Source of the DNA: Ceratothoa steindachneri
Lineage: Eukaryota > Arthropoda > Malacostraca > Isopoda > Cymothoidae
Direction of reading: 5' to 3'
NCBI GenBank assembly: GCA_963969495.1
Contig: OZ018318.1
Span: forward strand, 95,075,413 to 95,139,412
DNA: 64,000 nt
This document shows positions 23,136-37,036 of the stretch, one piece after another. Positions within the stretch are counted from its first letter, which is position 1. Each line of letters opens with the position of its first letter. A model generated the notes under the pieces. That model made no database searches and was not told where the DNA came from. It worked only from the letters and a program-made list of their open reading frames with translations. The position numbers were made by a program, and so were the translations under genes.

Positions 23136-24430
23136 AGTAATTTATAACATTAACAACAGCAAATGCGCATTAGACAACCAAGAACATTAAATTTTTAAGG
23201 AAAAATACTTGAACACCATAAAAATATGAGTTAAAACTAAATCAACAAGTAAACGATACAACAAGAAAAAATCGAAAGCGATAGTCCCGATCACCAGACT
23301 CCTAGCATCTCGTTACCACTTTTCCACGCTACTTTCTCTCTATACCACTTTTTTTTCTATTTATCTATCCACACACCTTTTGTCACCTACAACAGATACC
23401 CACTTACACACATTCAGAAGTCGTAATGAGGAAAAGTTTGCTTGGAATTCTAAACCAAAAAAGGGAAAGGCTTTAAAAGCATCCCATTTTTTAAAAACTA
23501 TAGCTTCTTTTGGTAAATCAAAAAACATTCAATTTAGCCACTTGATTCACATTGTCTTGCTTAAGTGAGAAAATTGCAATAAGAACAGTAGGACTTAGGT
23601 TTGGTTGTTTTATGTAGGTTTGACTATGATACCAAACCTATGATACCAAAGTATTTGAGGTATAGTGTTCTTTTTCCAAACCTTACCAGAAGATGAGGTT
23701 AAAATTACTAAATTAAAGGGGTAGAGATGTTTACTTTATCCATCAACTTAATTTATTTTTTATAATTACAATAATCTTTTCTTCCCTATGTTATTTACAT
23801 TGAGTTCGCCCTATTTGACATGGTAAATTTGGGTTTGCTATTCTTAAAATGGCTTGCGTTTTCTTCTATCTCTAGTTAATTGGCGAAAATCTTTTCATTT
23901 TCTTCACCAATAATACTCTTTATTACTTTATTATATATTCTCTGGAAAATGAAGCAGCTCTTTTTGCGGAGAAGGATCAAGCTCATGTTACGACTACCAG
24001 ATTAGATTTCTTCTAACAAGGGGGTGTCTTTTGCTTTGTATATACATCGAAGCTGTATAACACAAAAATATTGAAACAGGGAAAAGTCTCATTGCGTTCT
24101 ACTCAATGAATCTTCCTTGGCTTTAGTAAGAAAAAAATAGAACCTTTTTAGAAGTTGAGAAATTTAAACAAACCTATAACCTAAAACACACTCATCTACT
24201 TACAGAGGGGCATATATGTGTTCGATTGCATCACTATTAGTTACATATGATTAATGAAAGTAGTTTATTTAAAGTATATAATGCTAAATCTGAACAAAGG
24301 TTGCACCGAGTAAAGTTTATACATATAGAATAATTATCAATGCGGGGCAGTAAACTTTTATTCATTACCCTGCTATAACCCTCTTAATTAATAATATATC
24401 AATGTAGAATCAAAATGTCTAGTAAAGCAA
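23136..24430. other. No gene recognised
   Basis: Begins with an A-rich stretch that may be the 3' tail of the preceding LINE (23136-23280). A C/T-rich patch follows at 23320-23380, then AT-rich DNA. The frame at 23380-23568 is Lys-rich without motifs. Confidence 0.4.
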
Positions 24431-25345
24431 AAATTGTCTTCTCAAGTTCAAATGCTTTGTTGAAAAATAAAAGGTTCCTGGACTGGGATTTAAAGGCAAA
24501 GGTGATGAAGATATCGTCAAAGATATAAATCTTCATCCATCAGCCGTTGCCTTGATTATTCGCACGTGGAAGTCAACATGATTCAAGAGTGAGACATCTT
24601 CAATATGGTGGCAATTTGAATATTTACAGCGGTGCTATCTACAAAATACCCCAAAATGGTGGAAATCCAACCAAAATATAATCGCAAAAAGATTATACAA
24701 GGTTGCTAAGCAGAGAAACAATTGTGACAAAACCTCCCACACGGATGCGCTTTGATTTTGGTAGAAAGCATTTATATAAGCTCGACTTTTTATTATATTT
24801 TCTATCGTTGTCAAATTTGAAAGTAAAATAAGAATACTTGTGAAACCAACCGTGAAACATAATGGCTGCAATATAACTGTCTAGGTGCTTATCTCTTCTC
24901 GTATTATATGACTTTTTCCTGTAACGAATTATAGGCAGGCTGGAGTCATGTACCATGTTGTTTTAGCCACAAACAACACCAAGCAACCCAAGACCATTAA
25001 ATAAAATGAAGCTGGAGAATTCACCAGGTAAAACGATCCGAAATTTGGGCTATTTGTGGAAAGAAATTGCCCCAAAATAATACCATTACCGTATAGAAAA
25101 TAGATATACCAGTGTTATAACTTCAATCTAATCGAAATTCTTTGGCGAGAGTTGAATATCAGTGTTATGGCTCGTCAAAGGCAAAAATGTGAACATACTT
25201 AAAATCTGAAGGAAAAAAATGTTTAAATGCTGAAAATTTTGGCAAGAAAGTGCTTATAACAAGCTAATTGCTTCTTAGAAAAAGCGATTGTAAGCTTCCA
25301 TTGCCAAAAAGAATTAGATTGTCGTTTTATGATAAATTACATATA
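24416..25345 (+). pseudogene. Ancient Tc1-like transposase remnant
   Basis: Heavily eroded. MSSKAKIVFSSSN at 24416 may be the start. KPTVKHNGCNITV (about 24846) matches the conserved 'KPTVKHGGGSVMVWG'. NNTKQPKTIK (about 24972) sits where the second catalytic Asp box 'QDNxPKHTxK' belongs, with Asp replaced. NLIEILWRELNIS (25127-25165) matches 'DLNPIENLWxELK' with the catalytic Glu present. The end KLIASKKKRL-like segment, with a stop at one Lys, fits the usual C-terminus. It is a different subfamily from the copy at 7759-8977. The terminal repeats were not found. Confidence 0.65.
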
Positions 25346-25590
25346 TTTTTAAATACTATTTTATTCGTATTTGTTTGGTTGGTACTAATTAGTATTAGGA
25401 TAAAAGAGCGCAACAAGCAAACCGGAGTATATATTCATCCTTGAAGTATGTAACTTATCCACTAAACTAGATTCCAAGTGTGTACTAAATACTAATTTAA
25501 ACAACAGAATATATGACATAAGATGGACGCATATGTCCATAATGGTGTTCTCATATTTCCTAAGTATCAAATGTCATGTAAATACATGGT
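25346..25590. other. AT-rich spacer
   Basis: No gene seen. Confidence 0.4.
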
Positions 25591-26392
<802 letters not shown>

Positions 26393-27736
26393 AAATTTTT
26401 GTTTTTAAAATTTGCTCGTTAATGTTTCGCGTCGTTCATTTACATATCCATTTCCAAATCTCGACCCTCCAAAAGATCTTTAGTAATTCGAAATTACTTT
26501 GCCATCAATCTTCTCTATACGTCGTTCTCAAAGCCAAATTTAATTCCTAACAACTTTAAATAATTATAGTATCACGTGAAAATTAATGAATTTCCCATTG
26601 TGTTTATTCTTTGCTACTAAATATTTTTTTTCGCACATATTTTTATTTGTTTCTGAATAATAAATCACTAGAAAACAGATTTTCATATTAGTAATCCATT
26701 TCCTGAAGTGCTAGATTGAACATTAATTATTACTCAGTAGAGTTAATAGATATCCGAGATATTGGGTTAAGGAAGAGAGGTTAAAAATAAATCCAAACAT
26801 ATATCTGCAGCTAAGAGCGGATACACGAAAAGTGATCTACATTTTATCTACAAAGGAACTTCTGATTTATTTCACGCTATATTCCAAACTTTCTCACGCA
26901 TTAAATGTGCGTATAGTTTATCATAAAGCTTTGAGGTGCAATGTTGTTTGAGGAAAATAAAGCTCTGCAACACTTCGCAAGAAATGATGTTATAATTTGA
27001 CAAGACATTTCAAAAGAAATGAATATATTGCTCATAGACCATTGAATGGCTACTCAGATCATTAAATCGTACTTGTTTAAAATCTTTCTGAATATGACGG
27101 CTTAAATCAGTTGCTTAAGTTAACAATTCAAAGACACTGTATGCTTTAAAGGATAAATTAATAAAAAGAATTAGGAGTCATGAAAACCAGTATTACCATG
27201 TTTCGTGGGATGCAAAACTCCACTCCTAATTAAAAAGGGTAGTGCTTAAAGAATATTCATCAATTTAAATATCTTTGAATATTAAATAAAAGATTAAAGG
27301 AATCAGGTTTTTTTCAGATTATAAAGTTCATTACAGCAAGTAAATCATAGGTGTTTGAATGTAACTAAATTCAAACTTTGTACTAGATAACCAGAGGAGA
27401 AATTTGAGTAAAAGAACTATTCATCCAGCCCAAAGATTTTTCTTTTTATAGGACAGATCAGTGTCAATTCTTTCAGCGTAAATAATTTTCAATATAATAT
27501 CATTAATTTAAGTATACATGTGAGTTGAAGATTTGCGATTACCTGGCTTACTAATTTGATTTAAACTCTTTAATATGGGGAAGCTGATGAGTTTCCCCTT
27601 TCTCTCCATGCAGCCTCATTTTTAATTTGTGGGCGACTCTATATCTCACTAATTCAGCCGGCCAGTCTGTCCCCCCCGTTTTGCATAGTTTTTTTGGGGG
27701 AGGGCGGGGGAGTAATAGCATTGTAAGCATTCGTCA
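26393..27736. other. No gene recognised
   Basis: AT-rich DNA without supported features. There is a short C-run and G-run near 27670-27710. Confidence 0.45.
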
Positions 27737-28200
27737 GATGCTAACAAAATTTTAAAATCTATGTTGTTTTACATTTTATTTCGAATCATATAATTGCCAA
27801 AGTCCTAGTAAGGTTAGCCTGGGAATTATTTTGGTTTTGCAATAACATGATAACCATTTGGCCGATTCTAACAAAATTTGAAACCCTTATGTTGTTTTAC
27901 ATTTTCTTTCCCAAAGTAAAGCAGGAAATTATTTTCCAATAAAAGACATAACCATTCAGCTGATTCTAATAAAATTTGAAAAACTTATTTGCTTTACATT
28001 CTCTTTCGAATGATATAATTGCTAAAGTCCTCTCAAGTTTAGCCGGGAAATAATTCGGTAATAACTCCATAACTATTTAGTCGATTCTAACGAGATTTGA
28101 AAGCTTTATGTTGTTTTACATTCGCTTTTAAATTATATAATTGCAAGGTCCTCCCAAAGATAGTCCGGGAATTATTTACATTTTGAAGGTCATATGGTCA
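27737..28200. repeat. Degenerate tandem repeat, four copies of about 120 bp
   Basis: The motif GATTCTAACAAAATTTGAAA with a following TTATGTTGTTTTACATT occurs at 27737, 27864, 27962 and 28083. Periods are 127, 98 and 121, so copy 2 carries a deletion. Each copy continues with an ATATAATTGC-AAAGTCCT segment and a GGGAATTATT segment. This is an old minisatellite with no coding role. Confidence 0.85.
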
Positions 28201-29560
28201 TAAATCAGAATAAGTGAGAGCCTATGATTCTGGACAGCAGAAATTGTTATAAGAGTAACCCCTGTTAATTCTCGCCGAAGCGGTTGGATGGTTTAACACT
28301 TTATATCACGCCTGCTAAGAAGTAAACCTGTGGGACATGCGCGGCATCCTCGTACCAGTATTAGCGGGGGGATATCCATTTGAACTGTTATATAAAGCAT
28401 CCATACTAAATGCACGTTCTGCCTGCCCGAGTGTAAATAGGCAAAACCTGGCGTCTTGGGTTGGCTCAACTCCACGATAAAGGCTGGAAAGGCTGGTGCC
28501 TTTCTCCTTTTCACCTATCCAACTACATTTTTCTATGAGTATCACTCCTTTATTTTCGTGACAGAGGGTGATGGTTTAACTGAGGCAACGCCCCAACTGC
28601 AACTTAAACCTGGAGTCCATATACACCCTTCAGCTCATAGTACCTGATTATGATGCTACTCGTTAGTGGACTTGCCTAACTCTAATATTCTTTATTACCT
28701 GCCCTTGATTCTCCCCTGCTACTTTTTCTCTTACACTGCTGAATTGTTGTAATGCAATTTAACCCTTTCAATCAGTCTATTCGTGTAGCAGCCTATACTG
28801 TGAGATACATAAATGTTGTGAGGTCCAAAATCCTGCTGTATAGAAAAGGTATTAAGTAGTTACACCAAAACTATCCTTTTATAGCTTATTGCACGAGATC
28901 AAGGTCGCCATTACGACAGCTAAAGTTTTCAAATCCCTTTTTTAGCTCCGAACACCATAATTTTGCAAGAAACTGGTGAGGTCCTGTCTTTGTCGTTACG
29001 CTGAAGTAATTAAAATCAAAGGCTTCAACACGACATATTAATTGTTTTAACTTTCATCTTTGTTATATTTTGCTTTGTTTTCAATGTATTTGCCTGCTAA
29101 TTAATTCTTGGAATGCTACTTCTCTTAATTTGCATGTATTAATATTTTATTTTTATTTTATTCCAAATTATTTCTTGAATATACGATTGTTTCAGAAAAA
29201 CTTTATAAAATATATTAAATGGATTCCTTCATGTACCTGGAAATTTCATTTCTCTAGTCATCATATTTTAAACAATATTTTAATAAACGAAAATCGTTAA
29301 CCTATTTTACGCTGTATCATATATACTGTATATCTATTTAACTCCTGCCATGAAAAAATTAAATAAAGATGTACATTTTAACCCACAATTGCAGAACGCT
29401 ACCAAAAGAGGTCTTTTTCAGAAAGCCCTACTGAAATCTATGATGTGTTTATATTCAAAGGGATGTAATTGTCATTTGTAAAACTCGAGGATATGTAGAA
29501 GGTAATACTGAAACTAGTAAGCCTCAATTACTCTAACACAATGGAAATAAAGACCAACGG
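28201..29560. other. No gene recognised
   Basis: A less AT-rich patch at 28270-28650 holds overlapping frames on both strands (28293-28545 minus, 28456-28647 plus). No motif lets me choose one. The rest is AT-rich and featureless. Confidence 0.4.
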
Positions 29561-30390
29561 CTGCATGGAGTTGAATTCCTGAGACATAGAGTGTTCGAGG
29601 AAATGGTATTAGAGTTTCACGGCATATCGGATAGAGTAACTTGCGTAAATATTATTCTCTAAGATCTTCAACAGAAACTTTTCTAAGTATACGCACCGAC
29701 ATCGCTAGTACGCAGCAAGAATAAAGAGATTATGATGATATCAAGATAAGCCTCAACAAAAAATCCAATTTGATCCTCGTCATAGGAGACTTTAATACAA
29801 AATTTAGGTAAGTTAATGAATCATGTATGGAAAAATACTACATAAGGGAATGAAATAGAATAGGACAAGATTTGGTTGACTTTACTCTGGATCAAGCCCT
29901 CATAATTGACAATACTATTTTCAAAAGAAGCAGCAGCAAAGATTATTTGGAGCAGCCAAATCTATGAGATATACAGAGCGTACAATAAAAATTATTGCAT
30001 TCTAGTCGACAAAAAATCACTGTCAATCATTTACAAATCATCAAAAAAATCAAAATCAGTCGAAACAGGATGATCAGTTATAGGATTAAAACTAACATTC
30101 CGAAAGAGAAAATAAAGCTATTCTATTAAAAACTTAAATCAATAAAGATCCAAAGAACCTCGTTCCAGTATTCCAGCGCAATCATTAAAAATAACATTAA
30201 AATTCCCTTGACCCCACCAACACCAAAAATATACAAGCGAATAATGATGAAAACATTGCAGATACCTGAGAAAGAAGCACAAATATCTTAAATTAACCAA
30301 TATGAATCAACCTTAAATGGGCAGAATTAAACAAGCTCATTATAAAGAGACAGAGAGTTGACATTATAAAAGATAATACAGCTATAGTTA
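29561..30390 (+). pseudogene. RTE-like LINE endonuclease remnant
   Basis: RVTCVNIILxSSTETFLS begins the readable part, where x marks a stop. LILVIGDFNTKFR (29770-29811) is the catalytic strand. Then come RIGQDLVDFTLDQALIIDNT and IFKRSSSKDYL, the pattern 'RGQRLIxFAxxxxLxIxNTxFxxKxxxxxTWxSPxG' of RTE-type endonucleases. PKEKIKLFY follows near 30100 and ELNKLIIKRQRVDII near 30330. The sequence breaks off at about 30390 beside a TTAA and resumes at about 32945. Stops are numerous. Confidence 0.7.
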
Positions 30391-30769
30391 AAGGCAAATC
30401 TACCTCTTTTAAGTTCGGTGGTGCAAAATTTATACATAAAAATCATACCACCGAAAAAAAGGTTAACCTCTTTCTGCGTATTAGCTTAAAAACTGTACCA
30501 CCATGCTTAGTAGTTAATTAGAATATTGTAGAAGCATTTGAGAATCAGTTTTAGATAAACGTGACATTTCTAGCATCATTCACTACAGAGAGAAATCAGG
30601 ATGCGTGTCGGAAACAAGTGTGAAACAAAAACTAACGAAATACTTTTTTCCAACAAAGGTGAGATCTTCTTAATGGATATTATATTTTTAGTATATTTAC
30701 CATACTAATAGGGATATTTTCAGGAATAGTAATTTACTATTTTGTATTTGGAGACAAAATGGTGGTATA

Positions 30770-31720
30770 TTGTGAGGGAATTCCATTTGGAATTTCTTGT
30801 CCAGCACGGAAGTTCCATGTGCTGGAGAAGGTTCTGTTAGGCCTAAATTGGTACGCCTACCCCCCCCCCCTCTCCCTTCCACAAGCGGTAGCCTTGAACC
30901 GCGTCCACCAAGGTCCCCCTTTACATGGGTTAGAATTGCCACTGACCCCCCGCAGGGAGAGCCTCAGACATATATAGAGCTCGTTTTCCTTGAGGCAGAC
31001 ACAGATTTGAGAAGTCTCTCCCGGACCAAAGTAGATCCTCCTCGTTCCAAGTCAAGTGCTAACAACAAAGCAAAGTGACAGCTGAACTATTTGTGTATTT
31101 AAGTTAGCCCCAGCCAGTGAGGTAATTCCATTTAACGATCGCTACCGAGCGATTTTTCCGACTTCACTTATAAGCTCCTGTCGATGTTCTCCTCGTTCGC
31201 CCCTCGTTTTCGGGTGGCCGAAATACTCTTCCCTGGATTGGACGTTACCGCCCCTTCCCCAATTTGGAGAACCGTCATCACTTTAAGTTCCCGCTCAGAG
31301 GATCTGAGCACCCTCGTCTCACGTGCAGAAGACATCCGTGAAGCCTTGCCCCGACGTCTGACCCGGAATCCTCCGTAAGCCAACCCCTCTCCCCCTTCGG
31401 TAACCAATTTGAGTTAATTCTCCCCAAATTTGAATAGTCTTCTCTGGAATATATTAAATTTTAACTTCCTAGTCTGATCCATAACTACAATTCCCCCCTC
31501 GTTTACCGGTGTAATTTTTCACATCAATTGTCTTATTTTTATCTAAATAAAATTATATTTTTGTAATGCCTCTTTAAATAACCTTGAGCTGCGCCATTGC
31601 TTAAATTTTACCTGACCTCGTTGTACTCTTTCTCGCTATTCAGCCCGTCGAAACTCTTGGTTTGCTATCCCTCTGTCGGTTCGCCTTTAAGTTATTGGTC
31701 CCTTATCCATAGATATAATA
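30770..31720 (+). repeat. LTR-like GC-rich segment
   Basis: This block differs in base composition from its surroundings. It begins near TGTGAGGGAATTCC and has a TATATA box at about 30968. It has an AATAAA at about 31544 and ends near TTATTGGTCCC (31695), which could be an LTR end at a primer-binding site. GTGAGGGAATTCCATTT (30771) recurs as GTGAGGTAATTCCATTT (31118). Frames on both strands (30697-30942, 30759-31078, 31168-31407) have no motifs. A solo LTR inside the piggyBac block is the best guess. Confidence 0.3.
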
Positions 31721-31814
31721 TGGTATTGATATAATATAATGTCATACTACGACATATATATTTTATACCATTGCGCAATTCGAGAATAAAAATATAGCCT
31801 CAAACAGTATAATG

Positions 31815-32754
31815 CCATGAAACCAATCAAAAGAGGTTATAAAATTTGGGTTCTTGCAGACAAGTCAGGCTATTTTCTTGATGTTGAAATATATACCGGT
31901 AAAAGAGTAGATCGAGTTTCCAAAGACTTAGCTGCGAATGTAGTTTAGTGACTGACTTCTGAACTAAAGGATGGGAATCATAAATTTTTGGAGGCTAATT
32001 ATTATTCTACCAGTTACGATCTAGTAAAGATTTGAAAGATGCCACTTTGTATTTTTGTAGCACAGTCAACAAAAAAAGAGAAATTCCCAACAAAATGTTA
32101 AAATGATAAAGACATGGTCAGGGGGAAACATGACTGGTTTGTAAGTGAAGATGGGATACCAGCCATGAAGTGAAAAGATAGGCATTCGATATATGTCAAA
32201 TAAAGTTACCATGATCCTACTAATGTAGTTTAATTATCTTGGCGGGAAAAGGATGGAAGTAGACTTCATAATATATGTCCAGAATCAATTAAGGGTTACG
32301 ATTTAAATATGAATTGTGTCGACAAATTTGATTAAATGAAGGCTGTGCATGAATTTGATGGGAAAATTTATGAATAGGGGCACAGGATTTTTTTATTGTG
32401 ATGATACTGCTGTTGTAATTGCCTTCGTTATTTACAAAAAAGTGAGGTCTTAACAAAAATCAATGAAGCAATTTTGACTAGAAGATGTTGATGGCTTAGG
32501 TTTAGGAACCTATGTTGCTAAAAGGAAAGTAAAGTGTCTCTCAATTTAAGTCAAAGGGCATAAACGACAATTTCCAAATGAAGTGCGAAAGCAGCAATCA
32601 GTTCACCAACCATTGAGAGTGACTCAGAGAAGATGCGCTTTATGTATGCAGTTCTAAAGCAAACCAAATAAGAACAGAGTGGATATGCTCTATTTGTAAT
32701 GTACCTTTATGACTAAAGAAGAAAAAGCAATGCTTACAAAAATATCATAAGTAG
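31815..32754 (+). pseudogene. piggyBac transposase, 5'-truncated pseudogene
   Basis: piggyBac transposases excise and insert at TTAA without leaving scars, using a DDD catalytic triad. MKPIKRGYKIWVLADKSGY (from 31817) holds a catalytic Asp, followed by FLDVEIYTGKR. ELKDGNHKFLEANYYST corresponds to the 'DNYFSS' region, with the Asp replaced by Ala/Asn. VRGKHDWFVSEDG, SYHDPTNVV and KGYDLNMNCVDKFD (the 'YNxxMGGVDxxD' motif, last catalytic Asp kept) follow. The C-terminal zinc finger is visible in a shifted frame at 32629-32754 (EWICSICNVPL, QCLQKYH). The N-terminal half of the protein is absent. Confidence 0.75.
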
Positions 32755-32934
32755 GCTTTAATAGCTCTGCGGTACATAATATGGACCAACTCAATAAAAG
32801 TTTAAAATTTAAAAAAAATATTATTGCCTAGAATTTTTTTTAGATTCATTTTCACTTATGAAAAAAGCTATTTTTTGTTCTTGGTGAAAAAAATCAATTT
32901 TGTCCTTCTAAGGATTTTTTTCTCAACGTTTCTG
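32755..32934. other. piggyBac 3' non-coding end
   Basis: A/T homopolymer-rich sequence between the transposase stop and the terminal palindrome. No separate feature. Confidence 0.4.
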
Positions 32935-32944
32935 GCCCCTTAAA

Positions 32945-34620
32945 GGGCTAAAGTAAGAAATGGGAATAAAATGACTAAAGAAAGCCTTTTAAAAGAAAGA
33001 TCTCACATAGTTGCTATAAAAGAGGAAGATGTTACACAGCTCAATGATTCAGAAAGAATAATGGAATGGATGAAGGATTAATATGAAAGAATGTACTTGC
33101 GACAATACCATCAAGAACCAAAACCAGGCTGTTCTCAAATCATAAATTTCAACTACAATCAAATAAATGAAGAACCACCAAGTACTAGTCCCGGAGAAAA
33201 TCACTTGAAGTTTTTTAGGAATTTTGGAGAGATCATTAGGGACATACTAGCTCGTCTCTTTAAAGAATATATTAAACAAGGAATGAATTGGGACGAAAGG
33301 AACGCTAGAAACCAATCAGCTTTCTTTCATTAGTCTCTAACTCTTCACCCTTTATTTACAACAGAATAAAAACGAGCTTGATGAGCAACAACGGAGCGAA
33401 AAAGCTGGACTCAGTAAAGGGGTTTCAACGATTGACCACTTACTCTCAACAACCTCATTGACAAAAGTTCATTAGAAAATATCTCTTAATAATTGGTATT
33501 TATTGATGACGTTAAAGTATTTGATTCAATAGAAACACCAGCGATCATAACAACCTTTAAGAATTAAGGTATAGATCTGGTCTATATAAATATATTAGAA
33601 CACATAGAAAATTGCAAAATATACATTAGATTGCAAAATATTTAGATATCTTTTAATTAAATAAAGGTGTAAGACAAAGATACCATCTTTCCTTAAATTG
33701 TTCACGTCCTCTCTAGAAGAAAACTTCACTATGTTACACTAAAAAAACAAAGGTATGGTGATACATGGAGATTACTTCAATCTCGAAATGATACCGCAGA
33801 TGATATTGTGCTCAGAGCTGATAACCGAGAAGATATTCAAACAATGTTTCAAGAACTTTACTATGAAAGCACAACTATTGGCCTAAAAATAAATCTATGT
33901 AAAACAAAAATCATGACAAAACAAACAGAGAATAACATGATAGATATTAAAACTTTCAACGAGCATATTGATATTAAATTGTATACAACTTGTATTACAA
34001 CTTCAATGAGAAAAATTAAATTCCAAATCAAATTTAGTTCAATCCAATTCTAAATCAAATTCAGAATCACTCTGGGCTTGAAAATATTTCGAAGGGCAAG
34101 CATTATTTTCAAGTGCAAAATATAGATTTACCTGAAAAGAAAACTATACAACCAATACATAATCCAAAATACGAGCTATTAAACAGAAACTTGGAGCCCT
34201 AGGGGATCAAAACACATGTAGGAACTTGGAACAGCACAAAGAAGACACGAACGTATTATGATAGGTATATATAACTTGGATCGCCAAATTCAACCTCAAC
34301 TTGCATTTCGTCTATGATTTCCTACAGATCATCCTATGTTTATATAATAACACGCCTATGCAAGCCTGAGTAAGTGGCGAAAGAATATTAAAATAATTAT
34401 TCAATATAAGGGTAGATTTAAAATCCAAAACAACAGTGATTAAAGGTCCTCAAAAATACACACATGGATTTGACATCAAAAATGATTGACCCTAACGAAC
34501 AAAATCAGCTAAAAGAATACGAAAAGGAGCTCAGGTAAAGGAAACAGGAAAAGAAAAGAATAAATAACCACTCAAGAATAAGAACAACCAAAACAAATAC
34601 TAAAAAAAAGATAATAACAG
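32945..34620 (+). pseudogene. RTE-like LINE reverse transcriptase remnant
   Basis: This continues the endonuclease at 29561-30390. ILARLFKEYIKQG (about 33250) is the pre-palm helix. GVSTIDHLL-like GFNDHLLS (33420, two frames) precedes FIDDVKVFDSIE (33498-33533) with the first catalytic Asp. TADDIVLRADNREDIQ (33793-33840) is the active-site box; both Asp are present but the aromatic residue before them is Thr. GLKINLCKTKIMTKQ (33880-33924) is the thumb. A long, Lys/Asn-rich, heavily interrupted C-terminal part runs to about 34620. The order and wording of motifs fit the RTE clade. Confidence 0.75.
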
Positions 34621-35338
34621 CTTGAATGCCAATAAATAATCATCTAAAAACACAATATGTAAATTTTATTCCAAATGAATATATGTATATATTAATGTTT
34701 CTATTTTCCTCAGGTAGTAGATTTGTAAAGTCAAGATTATTTAAATGGTTAAATTTAGGTACAAATTTGTAATATTTTTATCAAACCTAAAGTATTAATA
34801 AATCAGTACACCAGATTTTCTTGCCCACACTCACTGATAAAAGAAGTCATGCTTAACTAGGCAATCGTAATGCTTCTCGCAGCAAAACAAAATTAAGAAA
34901 AAATAACCAGTAGTATTAGAACTTCTGTTACTTACTCGGCCTAGTAGTTTCATGATTACCATCTTCTTAGATCACGAAGACATTTGTTTTATGCTAGTAG
35001 TTCAATATTTAAGAATCCGTTTGTGAGCTTTTCAAGAATAGTCATTTGAAATGAATCATATGATCAATATTTATCTTAGTTTTGCCCATTTGCACGAGAG
35101 AGATTCTAGTTTTGCCTTTTGAAGATAAGAGGTCACAAAAACGAATATATGAAAGCAAGAATGGAAAAGGTAAAATAATATATTTATCATTGCTAAAATA
35201 ACTAAGGTAAGAAAAGTCAATGTTACGTTCAAGCATATATTTTTGGAAATTTGAGTCATTTTAAAAATAGCTCGATTAAAATGAGTAGACCCGGTGTCGC
35301 TAACCTTATCTTTAGAAATTAAACGATTTTGCAGGTTT
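34621..35338. other. No gene recognised
   Basis: AT-rich. The minus frame 35071-35358 has a hydrophobic middle but no recognisable motif. Its right part lies in unit X1 of the following array. Confidence 0.4.
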
Positions 35339-35729
35339 GGTCTCTGTTCTCTGACCATTTTTTGAAATATTACCTCTAACGCAATTTCTCGCGCTGATTT
35401 CGAATCTGTATTTTTTACTTTGGAGATGTTATCAGTTTAGAGAAACCCCGGGATCGTGCATCGACCCCAAAAGATAGAAAATCCATTATATAATAATGTT
35501 TCATGTTGATTGCAAAATTTGGTTAAGGAATGCTGTATTCCTTGAATTTTTGTACTCCACCTCTTCATTCTGTAAATTTATATGCCTTATAGAGTGCAAA
35601 AGATATAGACCTACGAAGACGTTACGCTAAATTTCTAAGTTAAAGAAGGTGGTGCTTGCAGCTCTCGTTTTTAAGTAAAATTGGGTGAGGGTGTTGGATT
35701 TAACTTAGAATCTACGTTAGAAGAGCCTA

Positions 35730-35730
<1 letters not shown>

Positions 35731-35787
<57 letters not shown>
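35731..35787. repeat. (TA)n between X1 and Y1
   Basis: TA tract with one TTT interruption near its right end. The same interruption recurs before Y2, Y3 and Y5, showing shared ancestry. Confidence 0.9.
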
Positions 35788-35788
<1 letters not shown>

Positions 35789-36075
35789 AAACAACTGCCA
35801 CGACATATACCCGGTCAAGGAATGAATTAGTTCTTTGCGCAAGACTGCCGTGTGGGTGAGATAGCTGAGAATGAAAATTACTCCCATTTTCGGATCTAAG
35901 CGTTTTCTGGACTCCGTACCGTGCAATCCATTATTGAACGATCGCTATAACAGAGTCTGTAGCTGATAAATTGTGCAGAGGTAGAACATTGACCCATTTT
36001 TTATCTCTATCCAACATATATAATAGAAGGTAGAAGAGATGAGTTTGGGCGTAGAATGCACGTTAGAAGAGCCTA

Positions 36076-36079
<4 letters not shown>

Positions 36080-36160
<81 letters not shown>
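36080..36160. repeat. (TA)n between Y1 and X2
   Basis: TA tract with an internal CATATA variant about 22 bases from its right end. The same variant precedes X3. Confidence 0.9.
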
Positions 36161-36552
36161 GGTCTCTGTTCTCTGACCATTTTTTGAAATATTACCTCTA
36201 ACGCAATTTCTTGCGCTGATTTCGAATCTGTATTTATTACTTTGGAGATGTTGTAGTTTAGAGAAACCCCGGGATAGTGCATCGACCCCAAAAGATAAAA
36301 AATCCATTATAAAATAATGTTTCATGTTGATTGCAAAATTTGGTTGAGGAATGCTGTATTCCTTGAATTTTTGTACTCCACCTCTTAATTCTGTGAATTT
36401 ATATGCCTTATAGAGTGCAAAAGATATAGACCTACGAAGACGTTACGCTAAATTTCTAAGTTAAAGAAGGTGGTGCTTGCAGCTCTCGTTTTTAAGTAAA
36501 ATTAGGTGAGGGTGTTGGATTCAACTTAGAATGCACGTTAAAAGAGCCTACT

Positions 36553-36662
<110 letters not shown>

Positions 36663-36951
36663 AACAACTGCCACGACATATACCCGGTCAAGGAATGAAT
36701 TAGTCCTTTGCGCAAGACTGCCGTGTGGGTTAGATAACTGAGAATGAAAATTACTCCCATTTTCAGATCTAAGCGTTTTCTGGACTCCGTACCGTGCAAT
36801 CCATTATTGAACGATCGCTATAACAGAGTCTGTAGCCGATAAATTGTGCAAAGTTAGAACATTGACCCTTTTTTCATCTCTATCCAACATATATAATAGA
36901 AGGTCGAAGAGATGAGTTTGGGCGTAGAATGCACGTTAGAAGAGCCTACTA

Positions 36952-37036
<85 letters not shown>

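Larger units (their letters stand above)
30391..32943 (+). mobile_element. Insert in the RTE-like LINE containing piggyBac
   Basis: This 2.55-kb block interrupts the LINE between endonuclease and RT. TTAA, the piggyBac target, occurs at both edges (30388-30391 and 32940-32943). The block contains a plus-strand piggyBac transposase remnant and an LTR-like GC-rich segment. The palindrome GCCCCTTAAAGGGC (32935-32948) at the right edge resembles a piggyBac end (CCCTTTAAGGGG in reverse). A matching left end is not clear, so the exact left boundary is uncertain. Confidence 0.5.

Noticed and set aside
30697..31407. GC-rich open frames on both strands as a host exon
   Set aside because: Frames are open on both strands because AT-rich stops are scarce there. 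The LTR-like signals explain the block better.
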